Below are positions 5,811-8,950 of a stretch of DNA of 8,950 nucleotides, piece after piece. Under the pieces are notes generated by a model. It made no database searches. It was not told where the DNA came from and was given only the letters and a program-made list of their open reading frames with translations. A program made the position numbers and the translations under genes. The number at the start of each line of letters is the position of its first letter. The first letter of the stretch is position 1. Source of the DNA: Candidatus Margulisiibacteriota bacterium (GTDB taxonomy: Bacteria; Margulisbacteria; WOR-1; JAKLHX01); contig JAKLHX010000035.1 in NCBI GenBank assembly GCA_022709925.1, positions 1 through 8,950 on the forward strand. Reading direction: 5' to 3'.

Positions 5811-6556
5811 ATAAGATAACCATAGAGAATCTGAAAGCGGTCTACGAAGGGGTCCTGGCCTTGAACGGCGTCAACTTGGACATCCGCCAGAATGAGATCC
5901 TTGGGATCATCGGTCCGTCCCGGAGCGGTAAAACGACGCTTCTTAAAGTTTTGAACCGAATGATAGATTTTGTGCCGCGTTCAAGAGTGGAAGGGAAGAT
6001 ACTTTTTGACAACCTGAACATCTATACGGATATAAGACTATTGGCCCTTCGCAGGAAAATAGGGATGGTATATGCGTTGCCGCTTCCTCTTCCCATGTCC
6101 ATATTCGATAATGTAGCTTATGGTCCGAGGCTTCACGGCACAAAAAGCAAGAGTGTTCTTTCCGATATAGTTGAGAAATGTCTTAAGGCTTCATATCTGT
6201 GGGATGAGGTAAAGGACCGGCTTGATTCGCAGGCATTCCAGCTTTCCGGAGGCCAGCAGCAAAGACTCTGTATATCCAGGACACTTGCTGTAGAGCCGGA
6301 AGTGATCCTTTATGATGAGCCATGTTCAGGGCTGGACCCGATATCCACCGCAAAAGTAGAGGATGCGATGCGCGAGCTCAAAGAAAAATATACTCAAGTG
6401 CTTGTAACGAACAATACAAAGCAGGCTGCTCGCGTAAGCGACCGTACGGCTTTTTTTCTTATGGGAGAACTCGTGGAGGTCGATAATACAAAAAAAATAT
6501 TTACGGGTCCTTCGGATGAGCGGACGAACGACTATATAACGGGGAAATTCGGATAA
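5804..6556 (+). CDS. pstB: PstB1, phosphate importer ATPase with degenerate Q- and H-loops
   Basis: An ABC ATPase of the PstB family (250 aa; family about 250-270). Walker A is GPSRSGKT (37-44): the usual second glycine is Arg40, but K43 and T44 for nucleotide binding remain. The Q-loop, normally FQRPNPFP, reads YALPLPLP (90-97), so the glutamine is Ala91. The signature LSGGQ (147-151) is perfect and is followed by QQRLCIS. Walker B VILYDE (167-172) keeps the catalytic Glu172, and the D-loop is SGLD. The H-loop, normally VTHNMQQAA, reads VTNNTKQAA, so the switch histidine is Asn203. The remaining family landmarks (ARVSDRTAFF, C-terminal YITGKFG) are intact, so this is not a decaying gene. AGGAAG (5790-5795) lies eight bases before the ATG. 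It probably pairs with PstB2 as a heterodimer, supplying the functional signature motif (inference). Confidence 0.93.
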   Translation: MVNKITIENLKAVYEGVLALNGVNLDIRQNEILGIIGPSRSGKTTLLKVLNRMIDFVPRSRVEGKILFDNLNIYTDIRLLALRRKIGMVYALPLPLPMSIFDNVAYGPRLHGTKSKSVLSDIVEKCLKASYLWDEVKDRLDSQAFQLSGGQQQRLCISRTLAVEPEVILYDEPCSGLDPISTAKVEDAMRELKEKYTQVLVTNNTKQAARVSDRTAFFLMGELVEVDNTKKIFTGPSDERTNDYITGKFG

Positions 6557-6561
6557 ACATC

Positions 6562-7317
6562 ATGAAAAACGCGATCGAAGTAAAAGACCTTGATTTTTAC
6601 TACGGAAAGTTCAAAGCTTTATCGAAAGTGAATATCGATGTGCGCAGGAACGAAATAACCGCACTAATAGGCCCGTCCGGCTGCGGGAAATCCACATTTT
6701 TAAGATGCCTTAACAGGATGAACGACCTGATACCGGGGATAAAGGCCGAGGGGAGCATAAAGGTTGAAGGTGTTGAGATAAACAACGGGACTACGGACCT
6801 TGTCGACTTAAGAAAAAAAGTGGGAATGGTGTTCCAACGGCCGAATCCTTTCCCTCTTTCGATATTCGAGAATGTTGCTTTCGGTCCAAAGATCCACAGG
6901 ATGGCAAAAGGCGATGAACTTAAAGATATAGTGAAAAGTTCTCTCCAGAAAGTACTGTTGTGGGACGAATTCAAGGACAAGCTGAATAAGAACGCTTTGT
7001 CGCTTACGCTTGAACAGCAGCAGCGGCTTTGTATAGCAAGACTTGTGGCCGTGAGACCTGACATCCTTCTGATGGATGAGCCTTGCTCTGCTCTTGATCC
7101 GGTGGCGATACAGAAAATAGAAGACCTTATGCGTTTTCTGAAAAAAGACTATACGATAATAATAGTTACTCATAATATGCAGCAGGCCGCGCGCGTCTCC
7201 GACAGGACGGGTTTCTTTTTGCTGGGAGAATTGATAGAATTCTCTGAAACGGACAAGATATTCACGGCTCCTTCAGATAAGAGGACGGAAGAATATATAA
7301 CCGGAAGGTACGGTTAG
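6562..7317 (+). CDS. pstB: PstB2, phosphate importer ATPase with degenerate signature motif
   Basis: A second PstB-family ATPase (251 aa), starting five bases after pstB1 with a weak ribosome site. Walker A GPSGCGKS (37-44), Q-loop VFQRPNPFP with Gln92, Walker B ILLMDE (168-173) and H-loop VTHNMQQAA with His204 are all canonical. The ABC signature, normally SLSGGQQQRLCIAR, reads SLTLEQQQRLCIAR, so LSGGQ has become LTLEQ (148-152, bases 7003-7017). The stretch after the D-loop, SALDPVAIQKIE, also departs from the usual SALDPIST. Loss of both glycines of LSGGQ would be expected to cripple the ATP site to which this subunit contributes its signature. Its own Walker A/B site can be completed by the intact LSGGQ of PstB1. 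The changes are clean codon replacements in frame, not indels. Confidence 0.93.
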   Translation: MKNAIEVKDLDFYYGKFKALSKVNIDVRRNEITALIGPSGCGKSTFLRCLNRMNDLIPGIKAEGSIKVEGVEINNGTTDLVDLRKKVGMVFQRPNPFPLSIFENVAFGPKIHRMAKGDELKDIVKSSLQKVLLWDEFKDKLNKNALSLTLEQQQRLCIARLVAVRPDILLMDEPCSALDPVAIQKIEDLMRFLKKDYTIIIVTHNMQQAARVSDRTGFFLLGELIEFSETDKIFTAPSDKRTEEYITGRYG

Positions 7318-7330
7318 CTAGAAAGAAAAA

Positions 7331-7335
7331 AGGAG
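7331..7335 (+). promoter_or_regulatory. Shine-Dalgarno sequence of phoU
   Basis: AGGAG lies six bases before the phoU ATG, in the 24-base gap after pstB2. It is among the strongest ribosome sites in the operon and confirms the start. Confidence 0.75.
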
Positions 7336-7341
7336 AAGAAC

Positions 7342-8010
7342 ATGATAGAAAGAAGCTTTGAGGCGGAACTTTTGGAGCTTAATGACTTGATACTCAAGAT
7401 GGGGAATATGGTTCAGACCTCGATACATAAGAGCGTGGAAGCGCTGAAGAACCGCGACGAGAGCCTTTCAAAGGATGTCATAGAGTCCGACAGGAATGTT
7501 GACGACCTGGAACTTTTGATCGACGACAAATGCATAACCCTTATCGCCAGGATACAGCCGATGGCAGCAGATCTGCGGTTCATAACTACCGCCATGAAGA
7601 TAACGACCGACCTTGAGAGGATAGGGGACCTTGCGGTAGATATCGCGCAGAAGAACATAGAGCTGATAACCATGCCGCTTCTCAAGCCTCTTATCGATAC
7701 CCCGAAGCTGGCAGATATAGCAAAGAAGATGATAGCAGAAAGCATAGATACTTTCGTCAAGAGAGATTCTACGCGCTCGATCAAGATCCACTCTATGGAA
7801 AAAGAGGCCGATAAATTAAGAGACCTCATTACGGATGAATTGGCGGGGATAATGATGAAGGACCCGACCACCGTACCGAGGGCCCTGCCTTTGCTCCTTA
7901 TAGCGAGATATCTTGAGCGTATTTGCGACCATGCGATGAACATAGCGGAGGATGTTGTCTATATGGTCGAGGCCAAGGTGGTCAAACATCTGCCGATAGA
8001 CAAGAAATGA
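7342..8010 (+). CDS. phoU: PhoU, phosphate-specific transport accessory and signalling protein
   Basis: PhoU is a cytoplasmic, mostly helical protein that couples Pst transporter state to the PhoR kinase and restrains phosphate uptake. The 222 residues form the usual pair of three-helix PhoU repeats. The metal-binding ExxxD motifs are seen in each: TDLERIGDLAVDIA (E92, D96) and YLERICDHAMNIAED (E192, D196). Further support comes from RIQPMAADLRFITTAMKI (70-87) in the first repeat and the matching ALPLLLIARYLERI in the second. It stands between the transporter and two-component genes, its normal position, and its TGA overlaps the phoB ATG (ATGA). Confidence 0.96.
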   Translation: MIERSFEAELLELNDLILKMGNMVQTSIHKSVEALKNRDESLSKDVIESDRNVDDLELLIDDKCITLIARIQPMAADLRFITTAMKITTDLERIGDLAVDIAQKNIELITMPLLKPLIDTPKLADIAKKMIAESIDTFVKRDSTRSIKIHSMEKEADKLRDLITDELAGIMMKDPTTVPRALPLLLIARYLERICDHAMNIAEDVVYMVEAKVVKHLPIDKK

Positions 8011-8690
8011 AACACGTTCTTATAATAGACGATGAAAAGGACATAGTAGAGGCCATATCGTATAACCTTGAGAAAGAGGGATACAAGGTCTCAAAGTCTT
8101 ACGACGGGCTGAACGGGTTTGAAGCCATACAAAAAAAGATGCCGGATATAGTCATATTGGACCTGATGCTTCCCGGTATGACCGGGATAGAGATCTGCAA
8201 GGCAATGAAGGCGAATACAAAAACATCTTCGATCCCGGTAATAATGCTTACCGCCAAAGGCGAAGAAACGGATAAGATCGTGGGGCTTGAAGTCGGCGCC
8301 GATGATTACATGACAAAGCCGTTCAGTATAAGAGAGCTTGCCGCAAGGATCAAGACGGTCTTGAAAAGATACGGGAAAAAAGAAGAACCAAAAGCCATTT
8401 TGAAATTCCCGAACCTTGAAATAGACAGCGAACAGCATACAGTCAAAGTTTCAAACAAAGAAACAGATCTCACGGCGAAAGAGTTCATGCTTTTGGAGCA
8501 TCTCGCAAGAAATCCCGAAAAAGTCTTCAGCAGGGACAGGCTGTTAGATATAGTTTGGAGTATAGATGCTGCAATAGAAACGCGTACCGTAGATGTCCAT
8601 ATGAGGCGCCTTAGGGAAAAACTGGGGAAGGCCGCAAAATACTTAAAGACACTGCATGGTGTCGGATATAAATTTTCTTTAAAGGATTAA
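8007..8690 (+). CDS. phoB: PhoB/PhoP-type response regulator (OmpR family)
   Basis: A DNA-binding response regulator of 227 residues, expected to activate phosphate-starvation genes when phosphorylated by PhoR. The receiver domain (1-120) has acidic D8 and D9, phosphoacceptor D52 in VILDLMLPG, T82 and K104 in MTKPF. The winged-helix effector domain (about 130-225) has LTAKEFMLLEHLARNP, the recognition-helix region RTVDVHMRRLREKL (193-206) and the wing HGVGYKF. The frame is open upstream to 7923 inside phoU, but the ATG at 8007 starts exactly at the receiver fold (MKHVLIIDDE) and overlaps the phoU stop by 4 bases, so it is chosen. There is no Shine-Dalgarno sequence, and translation is probably coupled to phoU. 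The name rests on the pst/phoU context. Confidence 0.93.
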   Translation: MKHVLIIDDEKDIVEAISYNLEKEGYKVSKSYDGLNGFEAIQKKMPDIVILDLMLPGMTGIEICKAMKANTKTSSIPVIMLTAKGEETDKIVGLEVGADDYMTKPFSIRELAARIKTVLKRYGKKEEPKAILKFPNLEIDSEQHTVKVSNKETDLTAKEFMLLEHLARNPEKVFSRDRLLDIVWSIDAAIETRTVDVHMRRLREKLGKAAKYLKTLHGVGYKFSLKD

Positions 8691-8701
8691 AGAGGCGGCA
8701 A

Positions 8702-8950
8702 GTGTTTAAAAGCCTTAAATCAGTATTATTCGTGTCCATGGCCGGGCTGGTATTGGTGACCATCTCTCTCTTTCTTGTCCTTGTGCTCCCTTCAATACGG
8801 TCGGCCGTAATTTCCCAAATAGAGAAAGACGTATTGAATAGGTCCGCGGCGATAAGCGGGGATTTTTCCGGATATATCATGTCAGGGAGGGATAGCGGTT
8901 TTCTTCAAGAGAAGGTCATGGAGATCGCCAGGAATTCCGGCAACAGGATA
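8702..8950 (+). CDS. phoR: PhoR-type sensor histidine kinase, N-terminal part (cut by window end)
   Basis: An open frame of 83 codons runs to the window end from GTG 8702, which has AGAGG (8691-8695) six bases upstream and lies 11 bases after phoB. It encodes one membrane segment (about 7-28, rich in Val/Leu) and then an extracytoplasmic stretch with KDVLNRSAAISGDFSG and EIARNSGNRI, the latter like the start of the PAS-like sensor domain of PhoR-type kinases. The kinase domains are outside the window, so the call rests on the position after phoB and on this N-terminal layout. ATG 8738 would cut the membrane segment and is less likely. Confidence 0.8.
   Translation, partial: MFKSLKSVLFVSMAGLVLVTISLFLVLVLPSIRSAVISQIEKDVLNRSAAISGDFSGYIMSGRDSGFLQEKVMEIARNSGNRI

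Noticed and set aside
5804..6556. pstB1 as a pseudogene
   Set aside because: The frame is full length, LSGGQ, Walker B, D-loop and C-terminal family blocks are intact, codon use matches neighbours, and the losses are complementary to those of pstB2.
7318..7341. Terminator or separate promoter between pstB2 and phoU
   Set aside because: The 24-base gap holds only an A-rich tract and the phoU ribosome site. No hairpin or -10/-35 pair is visible.
7923..8006. Longer phoB starting at ATG 7923 inside phoU
   Set aside because: The extra 28 residues lie in an alternative frame of phoU and precede the receiver domain's first strand. ATG 8007 with the ATGA overlap fits the family.
1..8950. tRNA, rRNA, CRISPR array, insertion sequence or toxin-antitoxin genes
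   Set aside because: No cloverleaf-like or repeat-spacer pattern, transposase motif or terminal inverted repeat was seen. Almost every base is accounted for by the genes listed.

Overview
The window carries bacterial chromosome, most likely from an uncultured, metagenome-derived lineage. From about base 222 onward the DNA is in the mid-40s % GC, with heavy use of ATA (Ile) and AGG/AGA (Arg) codons, tight gene packing and many ATGA-type overlaps. A YqeG-type HAD phosphatase beside housekeeping genes would fit Firmicutes, Cyanobacteria or a candidate phylum such as Margulisbacteria. That placement is a low-confidence inference, because no rRNA or other phylogenetic marker is present. The first ~220 bases are very different (about 69% GC, GC-ending codons). 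The switch falls inside the catalytic motif of rluD, so this edge may be chimeric.

Layout. (i) 1-1831, plus strand: 3' part of an RluA/RluD-family pseudouridine synthase gene, then ruvC and ruvA (Holliday-junction processing) with no ruvB following. (ii) 1800-3151, minus strand: a signal-peptide protein made only of the middle-to-late part of a family-5 (peptide/nickel-type) solute-binding protein, followed two bases later by a YqeG-family HAD phosphatase whose 3' end overlaps ruvA tail to tail by 32 bp. (iii) 3152-3232: a short divergent control region with two back-to-back extended -10 promoters. (iv) 3233-8950, plus strand: a complete phosphate uptake and sensing operon, pstS-pstC-pstA-pstB1-pstB2-phoU-phoB-phoR (phoR cut by the window end).

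How the genes work together: lipoprotein PstS captures phosphate, PstC/PstA form the channel, the two PstB ATPases power it, PhoU links transporter state to the PhoR kinase, and PhoB is the response regulator expected to control the operon.

The most interesting feature is the pair of ATPases. PstB1 keeps the LSGGQ signature but has lost the Q-loop glutamine (Ala) and H-loop histidine (Asn), and has Arg in its Walker A loop. PstB2 keeps perfect Walker A, Q-loop and H-loop, but its signature is LTLEQ. The defects are complementary: a PstB1:PstB2 heterodimer would have exactly one consensus ATP site and one degenerate site. That is the layout of asymmetric ABC exporters such as TAP or TM287/288, here in a phosphate importer. 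Other points of note are the mini solute-binding protein, and perfect or near-perfect extended -10 promoters placed so close to genes lacking Shine-Dalgarno sequences that leaderless or near-leaderless transcripts are likely. I saw no tRNA, rRNA, CRISPR, insertion sequence or convincing intrinsic terminator. No gene-free stretch exceeds about 81 bp.
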